Shown: positions 1 through 9,786 of the stretch, one piece after another | Layout of the letters: each line of letters opens with the position of its first letter | Position numbering within the stretch: the first letter of the stretch is position 1 | Source: CAYNVQ01 sp964400735 | GTDB lineage: Bacteria > Acidobacteriota > Aminicenantia > Aminicenantales > Aminicenantaceae | Reading direction: 5' to 3' | NCBI GenBank assembly: GCA_964400735.1 | Contig: CAYNVQ010000004.1 | Span: forward strand, 248,001 to 312,000 | DNA length: 64,000 nt | The notes under the pieces: model-generated | Seen by the model: the letters and a program-made list of their open reading frames with translations, nothing else | Told to the model about the DNA's origin: nothing | The model's database searches: none | Program-made: the position numbers and the translations under genes

Positions 1-1
1 T

Positions 2-355
2 ATAAGTTTTTTAGGCGACCTGGACTGGGGGCCGGTTGCAGGAGGGTATTTAGGAGCCATGCTCCTGGGAGGCGGCTTCAGTGCCATCGGGCTACTGGCA
101 TCAAGTCTGACCCGCAATCAAGTGGTGGCTTTCATTATCGGAGTGACCATCTGTTTTTCTCTGACTCTGTTGATAGATTTCATCCTGTTTTTTCTCCCCA
201 GTTTTTTGGTGGGGATCATTCAATATCTCAGCGCTAACTTTCATTTCCAGAATATCTCTAGGGGGGTCATTGATTCCCGAGACCTGCTTTATTTCATCGT
301 CCTCACTTTTGTAGCTCTATACGGTACAAACCTGATCATGCAGAAGAAAAAGTAA
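2..355 (+). CDS. ABC-2 type permease, GldF-like (3' part only)
   Basis: This is the C-terminal part of an integral membrane ABC-transporter permease; the reading frame is already open at base 2, so the start lies outside the window. The visible ~118 residues contain hydrophobic segments around a GGGFSAIGLLASSLTRNQ stretch, typical of the last membrane helices of ABC-2 permeases of the gliding-motility GldF family, and it ends in a basic tail (QKKK). Its stop is 11 bases before the GldG-like gene, which supports one transcription unit in which permease and GldG-like subunit form an exporter complex with an ATPase encoded upstream. Assignment to the GldF branch rests mostly on this neighbour. 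Membrane permease is near certain; the substrate is unknown. Confidence 0.75.
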   Translation: MSFLGDLDWGPVAGGYLGAMLLGGGFSAIGLLASSLTRNQVVAFIIGVTICFSLTLLIDFILFFLPSFLVGIIQYLSANFHFQNISRGVIDSRDLLYFIVLTFVALYGTNLIMQKKK

Positions 356-366
356 GGAGTCTGACC

Positions 367-2625
367 ATGGAAAAACCAATAAAAAAAGAAACGCTCAAAG
401 ATTGGACAAAATACTATAGGTTTGTCCTTTATTTAGTAATCGCAATTCTAGCGGTTTTGGTGGGTCAGAACCTTTTTTTTCGGATGGATTTGACATCCAA
501 TAACCTTTATTCTCTCTCGAAGGCCAGCAAAGAAGCGGTATCCACCCTGAAAGAGCCATTAACCATTAACGTATTTTTTTCCAAAAACCTGCCAGCACCC
601 TATAACAACATCGAACGTTATTTGCAGGACCTCCTGGAAGAATATGCGGTTTATGCGAACAAATATCTCAGCTATCGTTTCTTCGATGTCAGTGCTAAAG
701 AAGGGGATCTTAGTGATAAAGCCGAAGAAAACCGGAAAAGGGCCCAAGACTACGGGATCTACCCTGTAAATGTCCAGACTATTGAACAGGATGAAGCCAA
801 GGTTCAGAGAGCCTACATGGGGATCGTGTTCATCCATGGGGATATTATCGAGCGTATCCCGGCGGTGACCTCCACCGAGGGCCTGGAATACAACATCACA
901 ACCACCATAAAAAAAATGAACAACAAGATATCCGCTCTCCTCAATTTGCCAGAGAAGATCAAAGTCATACTTGTTCAGTCCTCATCCTTGGAAGCAGTCG
1001 CTCCCCTTATCGGGTTGGAAGGGCTTTCTGAACTTAAAGATCGTATTGCAGATGTTGTCCGGGAACAGAACGGAAAAAGCTACAATCAACTGGAATTCAT
1101 GTCTATCGACCCCACAACCCGGGAGCTGACCGAGGAAGAGATCGGGAAATACCGGCGTTTCGGACTGCAATGGCCACAGCTCGTGCAAAAAGACGGCACG
1201 ATCATCCCACAAGGCAGCGGGATCTTGGCTCTGGGAATGGAATTCGAGAAAAAATCTCTCGAAACCCGCCTGCTCAATTCAGGATTGAGCTTGACTGGAG
1301 GAGGACTCCGGGAAAAGTTCGAGATCGTAGATATGTCGACCGTGTCCAGCTTCATCGAAAAAAATGTGGAAAACTTGATCAATATCCATGCAGAAATCGG
1401 TTACCTGCGCACACATGGTACCCTCTCACTTGCACCGTCTCTCCCTCCTCAATTTAGGAGGATGGAGCCCCAATCAGATTCTCTGACCAACCTCAACACG
1501 CTGCTCACAAAACAGTACACCATCGACCAGGTGGATCTGACTGAGGGCGGGATATCCGAGGGCATCGATACCTTGATCATCGCTGGACCCAAGGAGACAT
1601 TCTCCGATTGGGAACTTTTTCAGATTGATCAGTTTTTGATGAAAGGAAAATCTTTGGCTCTGTTCGTTGAGGCTTTTAAAGAAATGCGGCCGCAACAGCA
1701 GCAAATGTATCAGATGCAGCAGGCAATGTACCTCCCCGTCAACTCGGGTTTGGAGAAACTACTGAATCATTACGGAATAAATGTTACGAAGTCTTATGTC
1801 ATGGATGAGAACTGTTATGTTTCCCGCGACCCGCAGGTGGGTGAAATGCCCATCTACTTTGCACCTATCATAAAAAATGAGAATATCAATCACCGCTTGG
1901 ATTTTCTTTCCAACATCAAAGAACTCATCATGATAAAGGTTTCTCCCCTGGTGGTTGATGAAGAACGGTTGAAGGAAAACAATCTCAAAAGCAAGCTGCT
2001 TTTCTCTTCCTCTAACCGATCTTGGGAGATGAAAGGACAGATCAACCTGCAGCCTTTTATGATCCATCCTCCCGTGAACGAGGAAGAAAAATACACCCGT
2101 CCGCTGGCCTACTTGATGGAGGGAGAATTCCCCAGCTACTTTGCAGACAAACCCATCCCCAAGAAACCCGAGCCCGAAGCAGAAGAGGAAACGACAGGAG
2201 AAACACCCGAAATGAAGCCGGAAACAGAAGACAAAAAACCGGAAGAAAAACTTGATGTACAGGAATCCCAGATAAAAGGGCCACAGGATGTCATTAAAAA
2301 AGGACGACCTGGCCGCATTTTTGTGATTGGATCGGCAGACATCCTGCGGGACAATATCCTCGACGAGCAAGGCCAATCTCCCAATGCCATGTTCCTGCTC
2401 AACAGCATCGATTACCTGAATGATCAGGATGAGATTGCCGTCATGCGTAGCAAGAATCAACGCTTCAACCCTCTTAAAGATACAAAAGTGCTGACCCGCA
2501 CCATTGTTAAAGTTGTAAACATAGCGGGTTTGGCGGCTTTGATTATATTCGTGGGATTTTATGTGTGGATTAGACGCAAGGCCAGACGCAGAAGTATACA
2601 GGCTATGTTCTCACCGAAAGGATGA
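367..2625 (+). CDS. GldG-like ABC-type auxiliary membrane protein
   Basis: A 752-residue protein of the GldG / uncharacterised ABC-type transport family. One membrane helix lies near residues 20-38 and a second near 715-738, with a large extracytoplasmic part between. The motif NLYSLSKASKEAVSTLKEP after the first helix is characteristic of GldG-like proteins. A Pro/Glu/Lys-rich low-complexity linker lies around residues 595-640, and the segment RIFVIGSADILRDN is the conserved C-terminal alpha/beta part. It follows the permease by 11 bases and precedes the DUF4340 gene by 15, the usual permease/GldG/DUF4340 order. The family name comes from Bacteroidetes gliding motility, but homologues occur widely in non-gliding bacteria, so motility should not be inferred. 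The substrate is unknown. Confidence 0.85.
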   Translation: MEKPIKKETLKDWTKYYRFVLYLVIAILAVLVGQNLFFRMDLTSNNLYSLSKASKEAVSTLKEPLTINVFFSKNLPAPYNNIERYLQDLLEEYAVYANKYLSYRFFDVSAKEGDLSDKAEENRKRAQDYGIYPVNVQTIEQDEAKVQRAYMGIVFIHGDIIERIPAVTSTEGLEYNITTTIKKMNNKISALLNLPEKIKVILVQSSSLEAVAPLIGLEGLSELKDRIADVVREQNGKSYNQLEFMSIDPTTRELTEEEIGKYRRFGLQWPQLVQKDGTIIPQGSGILALGMEFEKKSLETRLLNSGLSLTGGGLREKFEIVDMSTVSSFIEKNVENLINIHAEIGYLRTHGTLSLAPSLPPQFRRMEPQSDSLTNLNTLLTKQYTIDQVDLTEGGISEGIDTLIIAGPKETFSDWELFQIDQFLMKGKSLALFVEAFKEMRPQQQQMYQMQQAMYLPVNSGLEKLLNHYGINVTKSYVMDENCYVSRDPQVGEMPIYFAPIIKNENINHRLDFLSNIKELIMIKVSPLVVDEERLKENNLKSKLLFSSSNRSWEMKGQINLQPFMIHPPVNEEEKYTRPLAYLMEGEFPSYFADKPIPKKPEPEAEEETTGETPEMKPETEDKKPEEKLDVQESQIKGPQDVIKKGRPGRIFVIGSADILRDNILDEQGQSPNAMFLLNSIDYLNDQDEIAVMRSKNQRFNPLKDTKVLTRTIVKVVNIAGLAALIIFVGFYVWIRRKARRRSIQAMFSPKG

Positions 2626-2640
2626 AGAGAGGAGAGAGAC

Positions 2641-3645
2641 ATGAAATTGAAAAAGGAATACCTCATTCCGGCAGCCATAATACTCATCCTGGTGATTTAC
2701 CTCATCGTGGGTACTGGAAGGAACAAGATGAGGTATAAGGTCCCCCTATTAGAACCAATCCCTTCCGGTGAGATCGATAAGATCGAGATCACGCAGAGTT
2801 CGGGAACGATCATGCTGGAAGGAAAAGATGAAAGCTGGTCTATCCTTCCTCAGGAATACCGTGCTGATCCTACTAGAGTTCAGGATATGTTGAAATCGAT
2901 CGAGGGTCTTTCCCTGAGCGAATTGGCAGCCGAAAAACAAGACTACCACCGTTACGATTTGACAGAAGATAAAAGGATCAATGTCAAAGCTTTCAAAGGA
3001 AGTGATCTCCTGAGAGAATTCGATATCGGCAAAACTTCTTCCACCTATCGGCACACCTTTGTCCGCATTCAGGATGATACTCGAGTGTATTATGCCCGTG
3101 GATCCTTCCGCAGCAACTTCGCCTACAAGATCAAGGATCTGCGATACAAAGTTGTGATGGAATTCGACAAGAATGAGATCTCAGGAGTAAACATCGAGCA
3201 GGAAGGAGCGTCCTATGAATTTATCAAAAAATTGATTATGATAACGCCTCCGTCGGAAAAGGAAACAGAGGAAACAAAAGAGGGGGCAGAAACTGAAAGT
3301 CCGGCTCCGACCGAGGAAGAGGCATGGGTGTTGCCTGATGGGAATCAAGCAGACAAGGGCAAGCTTGATTCCATTATCTCCGATCTTGCAGACCTGAGCT
3401 GTGATGAATTTTTGGAAGGACAAAGCAAGGAAGATTTCAAAGATCCCATATATTCAGTGACATTGAAGGGGGGGAAGGACTACACGATTCAAATTTTTGC
3501 CAAACAGGAAGAAAAAGAGGGTAAATACCCCGCAATCACATCTGAAAATCCCTATCCATTCCTGCTTTCAACCTATCGAGCTGAACAGATCATGAAAAAG
3601 CCTGATGAGCTGATAAAGAAATCCGAGCTAAAATTCCCTCTTTAG
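2641..3645 (+). CDS. DUF4340 domain protein, membrane-anchored
   Basis: A 334-residue protein with one N-terminal membrane helix (residues ~8-25, IPAAIILILVIYLIVG) followed by an extracytoplasmic region. The repeated pattern of short beta segments (IDKIEITQSSGTIMLEGKD, then YRHTFVRIQDDTRVYY) fits DUF4340, which typically follows GldG-like genes. A charged linker rich in Glu and Thr (residues ~200-226) separates two similar halves, suggesting two copies of the domain, though the second is harder to recognise. A purine-rich GAGAGGAGAGAGAC stretch just before the ATG serves as ribosome site. It is probably the third member of the ABC-type envelope complex. The molecular role of DUF4340 is not established. 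Confidence 0.8.
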   Translation: MKLKKEYLIPAAIILILVIYLIVGTGRNKMRYKVPLLEPIPSGEIDKIEITQSSGTIMLEGKDESWSILPQEYRADPTRVQDMLKSIEGLSLSELAAEKQDYHRYDLTEDKRINVKAFKGSDLLREFDIGKTSSTYRHTFVRIQDDTRVYYARGSFRSNFAYKIKDLRYKVVMEFDKNEISGVNIEQEGASYEFIKKLIMITPPSEKETEETKEGAETESPAPTEEEAWVLPDGNQADKGKLDSIISDLADLSCDEFLEGQSKEDFKDPIYSVTLKGGKDYTIQIFAKQEEKEGKYPAITSENPYPFLLSTYRAEQIMKKPDELIKKSELKFPL

Positions 3646-3838
3646 TTTTATGTGCTATATCCTTAGCCGGTTTTGATTACTGCTCTGCCATCCTGAATAA
3701 CTGCCAGGAAAATACTCGGGGCATTTTGTCTGAATGCAGAGAATTTTTCAATCATACGAGAGGATGATAAATGACAACTCTCTTTTGGATTGTAATAAAG
3801 GAGATAATCGAAGTCCCACAGAACTTGAAGCCGGAAAA

Positions 3839-5359
3839 TCAGTGAAGCGGGCCGGTTTCTTTTTCGACTTCTTTTATAAGGATTTCTTCGGACACCAGCT
3901 TGACCATTTCCTGCAAGTCAGGAGCCATTATCCGGTCCTGGGTAAGGGTGGGAATGTGCCGGCGGATGATTCTGTGAGCCGCCATCACCCCTTTTCCCGG
4001 TTTCTCCTGGATGAAATCCAGCCCCTGGGCGGCGCACAGCAATTCTATGGCCAGGACATTTCTGACGTTTTCGATGATATCCGCTGCCTTGAAGGCGGCG
4101 ATGGCACCCATGCTGACATGGTCTTCCTGGTTAGCGGAGGTGGGGATGGAATCCACAGATGCCGGGTGGGCCAGGACTTTGTTCTCCGATACCAGGGCTG
4201 CTGCCGTATACTGGGTGATCATGTAGCCGGTGTTCAATCCTCCCTCTTCGGTCAAAAATGGGGGAAGGTTGGAAAGGGCCGGATCCACCAGCCTTTCGAT
4301 TCTTCTTTCGGAGATATTGGCCAGCTCTGCCACCCCGATCCCCAAAAAGTCGAGGACATAGGCGATGGGTTGACCGTGGAAGTTCCCGCAGCTGATGCTC
4401 TCCTTCGTGTCCGTGAACACGATCGGGTTGTCCGTGACGGAATTGATCTCCGTTTCGAGGACCACCGAGACATAGTCGACCGTATCGCGGGTAGCTCCAT
4501 GCACCTGGGGAATGCAGCGGAGGGAATAGGCGTCCTGAACCTTTTCACAGGTCTTGTGGCTGATAAGGATTTGGCTTCCCTCCAACAGTCTCTTGATGTT
4601 ATCCGCCACCAGGCTCTGCCCGGGATGGGGCCTCAGCATCTGCACCCTCGGGTCGAAAGGAACATCCGTGCCCCTTAGGGCTTCGATGGAGCAGGCCGCT
4701 GCGATGTCGGCGGTTTTGCACAGGATGAGGCTGTCGTAGACATTGAGGACGCCAACGGCCGACATCTGTTGGGTCCCGTTGATCAGGGCCAAGCCTTCTT
4801 TGGCTTCCAGGATAAGCGGCTTCAGGCCCAGTTGGGAATGAAGACGGGCCGAATCCCATATCTTTCCCTTGTATTTGACCTGACCCAGGCCGATCAATGG
4901 GGCCGACATGTGAGCCAGAGGAACCAGGTCGCCGCTGGCTCCCACGCTTCCTTTTTGCGGAACCAGCGGAAGAATATTCTGGTTCAAAAAATGGAGCATC
5001 CTTTGGAGGGTTTTCCATCTGATCCCTGAATAACCCTTAATGAGCGCGTTCAGCCTGAGGAGCATCATGGCCATGACCTGGTCGTCGTCGCAGTAAGGCT
5101 CAGTCCCCGTGGAGTGGGACATGAGAAGGTTTCTCTGGAGTTCCCGCACATGTTCTGTGGGAATGACCACATTGGAAAAATTGCCGATTCCTGTGGTAAT
5201 GCCATAGACGATCTTTTTATGTTTAACGAAATCCTTTACCATAGCGGCGCTGTCGTCCACGAGCCTTTTGTTCTTGGCATGGATTTTGACTTTTTCGTGG
5301 CCTCTGGCGGCCTGAATAACCTGTTCGATGGTCAAAGAGTTTCCGTCAAGAACGATCAC
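3839..5359 (-). CDS. hutH: histidine ammonia-lyase (MIO-dependent aromatic amino acid lyase)
   Basis: A 506-residue member of the MIO lyase family, which deaminates histidine to trans-urocanate without a redox cofactor. The Ala-Ser-Gly triad that cyclises into the MIO group is at residues 141-143 within GSVGASGDLVPLAH. The active-site Tyr is in YGITTGIGNF (Y52), and His82 (SHSTG) sits where histidine lyases carry their selectivity His. NQEDHVSMG supplies the Glu typical of histidine lyases instead of the NQD of phenylalanine/tyrosine lyases. The start is GTG at 5359 with AAGGAG seven bases upstream. No hutU, hutI or hutG is nearby, so this is a stand-alone copy. A tyrosine lyase or aminomutase is a less likely alternative. 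Confidence 0.88.
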   Translation of the reverse strand: MIVLDGNSLTIEQVIQAARGHEKVKIHAKNKRLVDDSAAMVKDFVKHKKIVYGITTGIGNFSNVVIPTEHVRELQRNLLMSHSTGTEPYCDDDQVMAMMLLRLNALIKGYSGIRWKTLQRMLHFLNQNILPLVPQKGSVGASGDLVPLAHMSAPLIGLGQVKYKGKIWDSARLHSQLGLKPLILEAKEGLALINGTQQMSAVGVLNVYDSLILCKTADIAAACSIEALRGTDVPFDPRVQMLRPHPGQSLVADNIKRLLEGSQILISHKTCEKVQDAYSLRCIPQVHGATRDTVDYVSVVLETEINSVTDNPIVFTDTKESISCGNFHGQPIAYVLDFLGIGVAELANISERRIERLVDPALSNLPPFLTEEGGLNTGYMITQYTAAALVSENKVLAHPASVDSIPTSANQEDHVSMGAIAAFKAADIIENVRNVLAIELLCAAQGLDFIQEKPGKGVMAAHRIIRRHIPTLTQDRIMAPDLQEMVKLVSEEILIKEVEKETGPLH

Positions 5360-5528
5360 GGCTTTCTCCTTTAGATTTATTTCTTTATTAAAAATTAGCC
5401 TTTTCTATGAATTTCTCATGATAGGACATGCACCTGTTAAATATGAAAATGAGATGACTTCTCCAACGTCTGTGATGACATTCTGCATTTTCGAACTAAT
5501 GATTTAGCTATATCGATCGTTTTTGTAA

Positions 5529-8027
5529 TCAATCCTTCCTGCGCTTGATCACGACCAGGGTAATGTCATCGTTTTGAGGGGTGTTCTGGGTGTGGGCCGT
5601 GACGGCTTGAAGAATGGCACCCTGGATTTCCCTGGCCGAAAGATCCGCGCTCCACCGGATGACCTGGATGAGCCGCTCTTCACCGAAGAGTTTCTTTTCG
5701 GGCTTTTCCGGGTCGGGATCTATGGCTTCTGTTATCCCGTCCGTGTTCAGCACCAAAACGTCTCCGGGTTTGATGCTTGTGGTTTCCTGCTCGAATTCTT
5801 GATCCCTGAGGAATCCCAGGATGAGGCCTCCCTTTTCCAAACGATCGATCCGACCATCGGCTCTTAAAAGTATGGGGGGGTTGTGACCGGCATTCGTTGA
5901 GATGAAGGTCGACAAGTTCCTGTCCAGAAGGCCATAGAAAAATGTCACGAACATGTTGGAGTCGGTGGATTTGACCAAAAGATTGTTGATGCGTCCGGCG
6001 ACCTCGGCCACATTTCTTTTCTCCAGAACCTGGGCGTGTAGACTGGCCTGGAGATTGGCCATCAGGAGGGCAGCCGGAATGCCTTTTCCGGACACGTCGG
6101 CGATGGCGATCCCCAGCTGACCGCCATCCAGATCGAGAAAGTCGAAATAATCTCCGCCCACCTGTTTGCTGGGCAGGCTGGTACCGGCAATTTCGAAACC
6201 CGGGAGCTGGGGCATTTCATGGGGAAGGAGCTTCTCCTGGATTTTACGGGCGGTTTGCAGCTCGCTCTCCATATGTACCCGCAATATGGCTTCTTCCCGG
6301 CCTTTTTTTACGGCTTTGGTCATAGCGTTGAAGGAGGCGGCTAAATCGCCCAATTCATCCTCGTTGGGAATCTCGGTCCTGTTCTCCAGATCTCCTTCTG
6401 CTATCCGTTTTGTACCCCGGTAAAGAGCCCGCACGGCAGAAGTAAATCCTGTCGTGATGCGGATTCCGAAAAAAAGCATGGCGGCTTCGAAGATGAGCAT
6501 GAAACCGCCGAGTGTGAAGATCGCGATCATGACCCCCTGGCCGAATGGATTTTTTTCAGATATGAGCTCCCCGAATAGGGCGGCCAGGCTGCTTTCGATA
6601 ACCAGGAGGATTTTCCTCTTTTCGAGTTTTCCTGATTGATAGACGACGATGTCCACATCCGACAGGCCGAAAACGAGGGGCCGGCGTAAGAGGGATATTT
6701 TTTCTTCTGGTGGACCTTCCTGTGGCACTTCTTCTGAAATATATTTGCCCTCGGTTTTTTTCAGGGGCTGCGTGGTTTCCGGCTTCATGGTGGCGATATT
6801 CTGTCCGGCGACCATAAGCATCATGGAAGGGGCGAAGCTGACATCGCTCCGGACGATTTTGGCCAGCCTGTCCATCATGTTGCGGTCGAGCATCCCCCCC
6901 TGCAATAGGAGTCTGTTTTCGCTCGGCATATTCAAGTGAATCAGCCAGATGTCGGGTTCTACCCACAGATAGTCTGTTTCATCCAGCACAGCTTTTTCGG
7001 CATAGGGGGATCCTTCCTTACGAAGGTCGGAAATAAATCCCTGAAGCCAGGGGGGAGTTTCACCTCGGGCTTCCACCTGACTGCCGAAGCGATCAAAAGA
7101 AAAAGAAGAGGAGAAGAAAGTAGGGATGAAATTTTTATCTGCAGCCGAGAGTTCGGCCCAATCATCGAGGATAGATCTTACCCTGGCTCCACGGGATGCT
7201 CCCAGGGTTCCGTAGAGGATGAGCAGGCCCATCAGGATGATCAGAATAGCCGGGATAACGGCGATTAAAAATGCGCTCACAGCTAGCTTGGGCCTGAGCT
7301 TCATGAAATGCAGACGGGCGCGGAAAAATATATGCAACAGGCTGAAAAGCCAGAACAGCTCGAGAGAGCCCGAGGCGTACCGAGCTAACGATGTGCTCAA
7401 TCCCTGCGCTTGGGCCGGGATCTCCCGGGTGACGGCGATGTCACCGGTCTGGGATTCCTGGATATCCGATATCTGGACCGTTCTTCCTCCCGCAGCCAGA
7501 AGGCAGAACGCCAAAAAGCCAAGAAGGAAAAGGGCCGCCCTTCGGCGGGAAGTGAGATGGCGGTAGGGTCTGTACTTGCGAAAGAGAAGAAAGATGAAGG
7601 AACCACCCAGGGCAGCAAGCCAGAAGCCTTTGTTCGATCGAAAGACGACCAGGAAGATAACACAAAGAATGATCCACCCTATCCAAAATTTTTTAAGCTT
7701 GGCATCCAAAAGGAGCATCCTGATGGCATAGGCCCAGGCGATGAGGGCAAGAAGGGCAGTGAGCCAGGCACCAAGGGGATGAGAGAGGCCCATAACCAGC
7801 CGGAAAAGCCAGGTCAGAACGCTGCCCGTAAACACCAGAAGCGACAGTCTCCAAACCGGCTCGTTTAAAGGTGACGGTTCTCTTTTTCCCATTTTTTTGA
7901 GTGTCAACTCTTCGGGCAGGCGTTTGTCGTCATTTCTTAGAAGATTCTTTTCAGCCAGGCTGGTTTTTTTCTTGAATGGTTTTTTTGCCAAAGACCATTT
8001 TTTAAAGGGCCATAATTTCAATTTCAT
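5529..8027 (-). CDS. membrane SpoIIE/RsbU-type PP2C phosphatase with HAMP domain
   Basis: An 832-residue membrane signalling phosphatase. About seven hydrophobic helices occur between residues 60 and 275, then an extracytoplasmic segment to ~480, one more helix at ~490-515, a HAMP domain at ~517-570 (AEGDLENRTEIPNEDELGDL) and a PP2C-like SpoIIE domain to the end. Metal-binding aspartates are seen in GGDYFDF, IADVSGKG, NTDGITEA and NDDITLVVIK. Such proteins dephosphorylate anti-sigma-factor antagonists (RsbV/SpoIIAA type) in partner-switching cascades; no such partner is encoded beside it. The basic N-terminal tail is Lys-rich. The region upstream of the start contains the G-rich repeat module described separately. 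Confidence 0.9.
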   Translation of the reverse strand: MKLKLWPFKKWSLAKKPFKKKTSLAEKNLLRNDDKRLPEELTLKKMGKREPSPLNEPVWRLSLLVFTGSVLTWLFRLVMGLSHPLGAWLTALLALIAWAYAIRMLLLDAKLKKFWIGWIILCVIFLVVFRSNKGFWLAALGGSFIFLLFRKYRPYRHLTSRRRAALFLLGFLAFCLLAAGGRTVQISDIQESQTGDIAVTREIPAQAQGLSTSLARYASGSLELFWLFSLLHIFFRARLHFMKLRPKLAVSAFLIAVIPAILIILMGLLILYGTLGASRGARVRSILDDWAELSAADKNFIPTFFSSSFSFDRFGSQVEARGETPPWLQGFISDLRKEGSPYAEKAVLDETDYLWVEPDIWLIHLNMPSENRLLLQGGMLDRNMMDRLAKIVRSDVSFAPSMMLMVAGQNIATMKPETTQPLKKTEGKYISEEVPQEGPPEEKISLLRRPLVFGLSDVDIVVYQSGKLEKRKILLVIESSLAALFGELISEKNPFGQGVMIAIFTLGGFMLIFEAAMLFFGIRITTGFTSAVRALYRGTKRIAEGDLENRTEIPNEDELGDLAASFNAMTKAVKKGREEAILRVHMESELQTARKIQEKLLPHEMPQLPGFEIAGTSLPSKQVGGDYFDFLDLDGGQLGIAIADVSGKGIPAALLMANLQASLHAQVLEKRNVAEVAGRINNLLVKSTDSNMFVTFFYGLLDRNLSTFISTNAGHNPPILLRADGRIDRLEKGGLILGFLRDQEFEQETTSIKPGDVLVLNTDGITEAIDPDPEKPEKKLFGEERLIQVIRWSADLSAREIQGAILQAVTAHTQNTPQNDDITLVVIKRRKD

Positions 8028-8328
8028 TGTTTAGCCGCCTGGTGTTTTAGGTCGAATCTCGGTGGAAAGAGCTCTATCATGCGTGATTCCATTTTTGCCT
8101 GGATTATTCACGAGTCAAGACCAGCCCACCCCACGCCAGCCCACCCCACGCCAACCCACCCCACACCAACCCACCCCACCCTTACACTAAGGTATAAAGA
8201 AAGACTAAAGAGATTTCTGCTTTTATATGCAACAATATAAAGATGAGTTTCTGATATGGCAGGAATAAAAAAGGGTTCCGGCATTTTTTTTGATTGACCC
8301 AGGTTAGCTATTACCATAGGAGGAGGTC
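8028..8328. other. divergent intergenic region with G-rich tandem repeat
   Basis: About 300 bases lie between the divergently transcribed phosphatase and the flavin oxidoreductase. They contain the 15-bp tandem repeat and conserved 16-mer listed separately, then an A/T-rich stretch before the AGGAGG of the downstream gene. Both promoters presumably lie here, but no convincing -35/-10 pair was found. A minus-strand frame through the repeat would give a periodic Val-Gly-Trp peptide, judged not to be a gene. Confidence 0.5.
8104..8180 (-). repeat. four 15-bp C-rich units plus conserved 16-mer TTATTCACGAGTCAAG
   Basis: Four tandem 15-base units (consensus CCARCCCACCCCACG) fill 8121-8180, directly after the 16-mer TTATTCACGAGTCAAG at 8104-8119. 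Read on the minus strand the module is G-rich, with several runs of three or four G separated by short loops, followed by CTTGACTCGTGAATAA and, 77 bases on, the phosphatase start. The same module, in the same orientation relative to the following gene, recurs at 14671-14719. The G-rich strand could form a G-quadruplex; this is inferred from base composition only. Confidence 0.8.
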
Positions 8329-9786
8329 ATGGGTCAAGTCAGCCAAAGTTGCAAATTTTCATTCTCATTGGATGGAAATTTCGATAAACTAGAGAGGATT
8401 ATGTCACAGCATGAGACCTTCATTTTTCGGACGAGTGAGCAGCTCCTGAAAAAGGCCAGTCATTTGGAGATAGAGCTTCCCTATCAGGACGATTTGAGTC
8501 CCTTATTCAAGGGAATATCCTTGGGCCCAAGGAGAATCGTGAACCGCCTGGCTGTCCATCCCATGGAGGGATTTGACGGGAATCCTGATGGATCGCCGGG
8601 GGATCTGACCTTTCGCCGGTATCTTCGTTTCGCCAGAGGAGGAAGCGGGCTGGTCTGGTTCGAGGCAACCAGCGTGAGTCCCGAAGGACGATCGAATCCC
8701 CGGCAGTTGTGGATTCATGCGAAAAGCCTGGATGGATTCAAAAGGCTGGTCGAAGAGACCAAGCGAGCGGCCCTTCAAGAATTTGGTCCCGGACATGAGG
8801 TATACTGTATTCTCCAGTTGACGCATTCGGGCCGGTACAGCCAGCCTGAAGGAAGGCCCGAACCTCAAGTTGCCTTGTACAATCCCTCCCTGGATGAACA
8901 AAAGGAAGATCTTCATATTTTCAGCGATGAGGAGCTGGACCGCCTGCAGGAGAGTTATGTGGACGCCGCTCGATGGGCTCATAAGGCAGGCTTCGATGCG
9001 GTGGATATCAAGGCCTGCCATGGTTATCTGGTCAACGAGCTTTTGGCTGCCTATCGAAGAGAGGATAGCCGCTATGGCGAAGGCTTCGAGAACAGAGCCC
9101 GTTTTTTGACAGAAATCATACGAAAAATACGGCGGGAAGTTCCTGCCATCGATCTGGCCGTTCGGTTGAATGCCTACGACGGTTTGCCCTATCCCTACGG
9201 GTTTGGTGTTTCCAGAGAGGAGGCAGAAGATGCGATGACAGCCGACCTTGCCGAACCTGTGGAGTTGATTTCCCGGTTGATCAATATCGGCTGCAAACTC
9301 TTCAATATTACGGCTGGCGTTCCCTATGTGGCACCGCATGTGGGAAGGCCTTTCAACCGTCCGATGAAAGGATCCCCTGTTCCGCCGGAGCATCCCTTGG
9401 TTGGGATTTCTCGTCTTCTCACTCTAACAGCCGAATTGCAAAAGGAATTCCCCGATGTGCCGATAGTCGGTACAGGATTTTCCTGGCTGCGCCAATTTTT
9501 TCCGTATGTCGGTGCCGCCGTGCTGGAGAGAAAAGGAGCTTCTTTTATCGGGCTGGGAAGGATGCTGTTTGCCTATCCCGATGCCGCGAGGGAATTGATG
9601 GGAAAGGGAGCGCTAGATCCCAAGAAGGTCTGTACGGCCTGCTCCCGCTGCAGCGAGATGATGCGGTGGGGCGGAATGACAGGATGCGTGGTCCGCGATA
9701 AAGAAACCTACGGAAAGCTTTACAAGGATTTGAGGAAAAGAGCAAGGAAGCAGACGAGAAGACAGGACCGGAGCAGAGGGAAATAA
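8329..9786 (+). CDS. NADH:flavin oxidoreductase, Old Yellow Enzyme family
   Basis: A 485-residue FMN-dependent TIM-barrel oxidoreductase of the Old Yellow Enzyme / 2,4-dienoyl-CoA reductase superfamily. The N-terminal barrel begins near residue 65 (RIVNRLAVHPMEG). The substrate-side motif AGFDAVDIKACHGYLVNELL and the NRARFLTEIIRKIR segment are hallmark sequences. A C-terminal CTACSRCSEMMRWGGMTGC stretch has four cysteines, which could bind an Fe-S cluster or zinc, but the separate FAD/NAD domain of dienoyl-CoA reductases is absent. The start is chosen because AGGAGG lies five bases upstream; an internal ATG at 8401 is possible. The next gene encodes an FAD-binding reductase, suggesting a joint role in reducing an unsaturated substrate. 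The substrate is unknown. Confidence 0.87.
   Translation: MGQVSQSCKFSFSLDGNFDKLERIMSQHETFIFRTSEQLLKKASHLEIELPYQDDLSPLFKGISLGPRRIVNRLAVHPMEGFDGNPDGSPGDLTFRRYLRFARGGSGLVWFEATSVSPEGRSNPRQLWIHAKSLDGFKRLVEETKRAALQEFGPGHEVYCILQLTHSGRYSQPEGRPEPQVALYNPSLDEQKEDLHIFSDEELDRLQESYVDAARWAHKAGFDAVDIKACHGYLVNELLAAYRREDSRYGEGFENRARFLTEIIRKIRREVPAIDLAVRLNAYDGLPYPYGFGVSREEAEDAMTADLAEPVELISRLINIGCKLFNITAGVPYVAPHVGRPFNRPMKGSPVPPEHPLVGISRLLTLTAELQKEFPDVPIVGTGFSWLRQFFPYVGAAVLERKGASFIGLGRMLFAYPDAARELMGKGALDPKKVCTACSRCSEMMRWGGMTGCVVRDKETYGKLYKDLRKRARKQTRRQDRSRGK

Noticed and set aside
3734..4678. Long plus-strand open frame across the hutH region
   Set aside because: It is the antisense of a clearly conserved histidine ammonia-lyase and has no family features.
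8108..8317. Minus-strand frame encoding a Val-Gly-Trp periodic peptide
   Set aside because: It is a translation of the 15-bp tandem repeat; no ribosome site and no conserved part outside the repeat.
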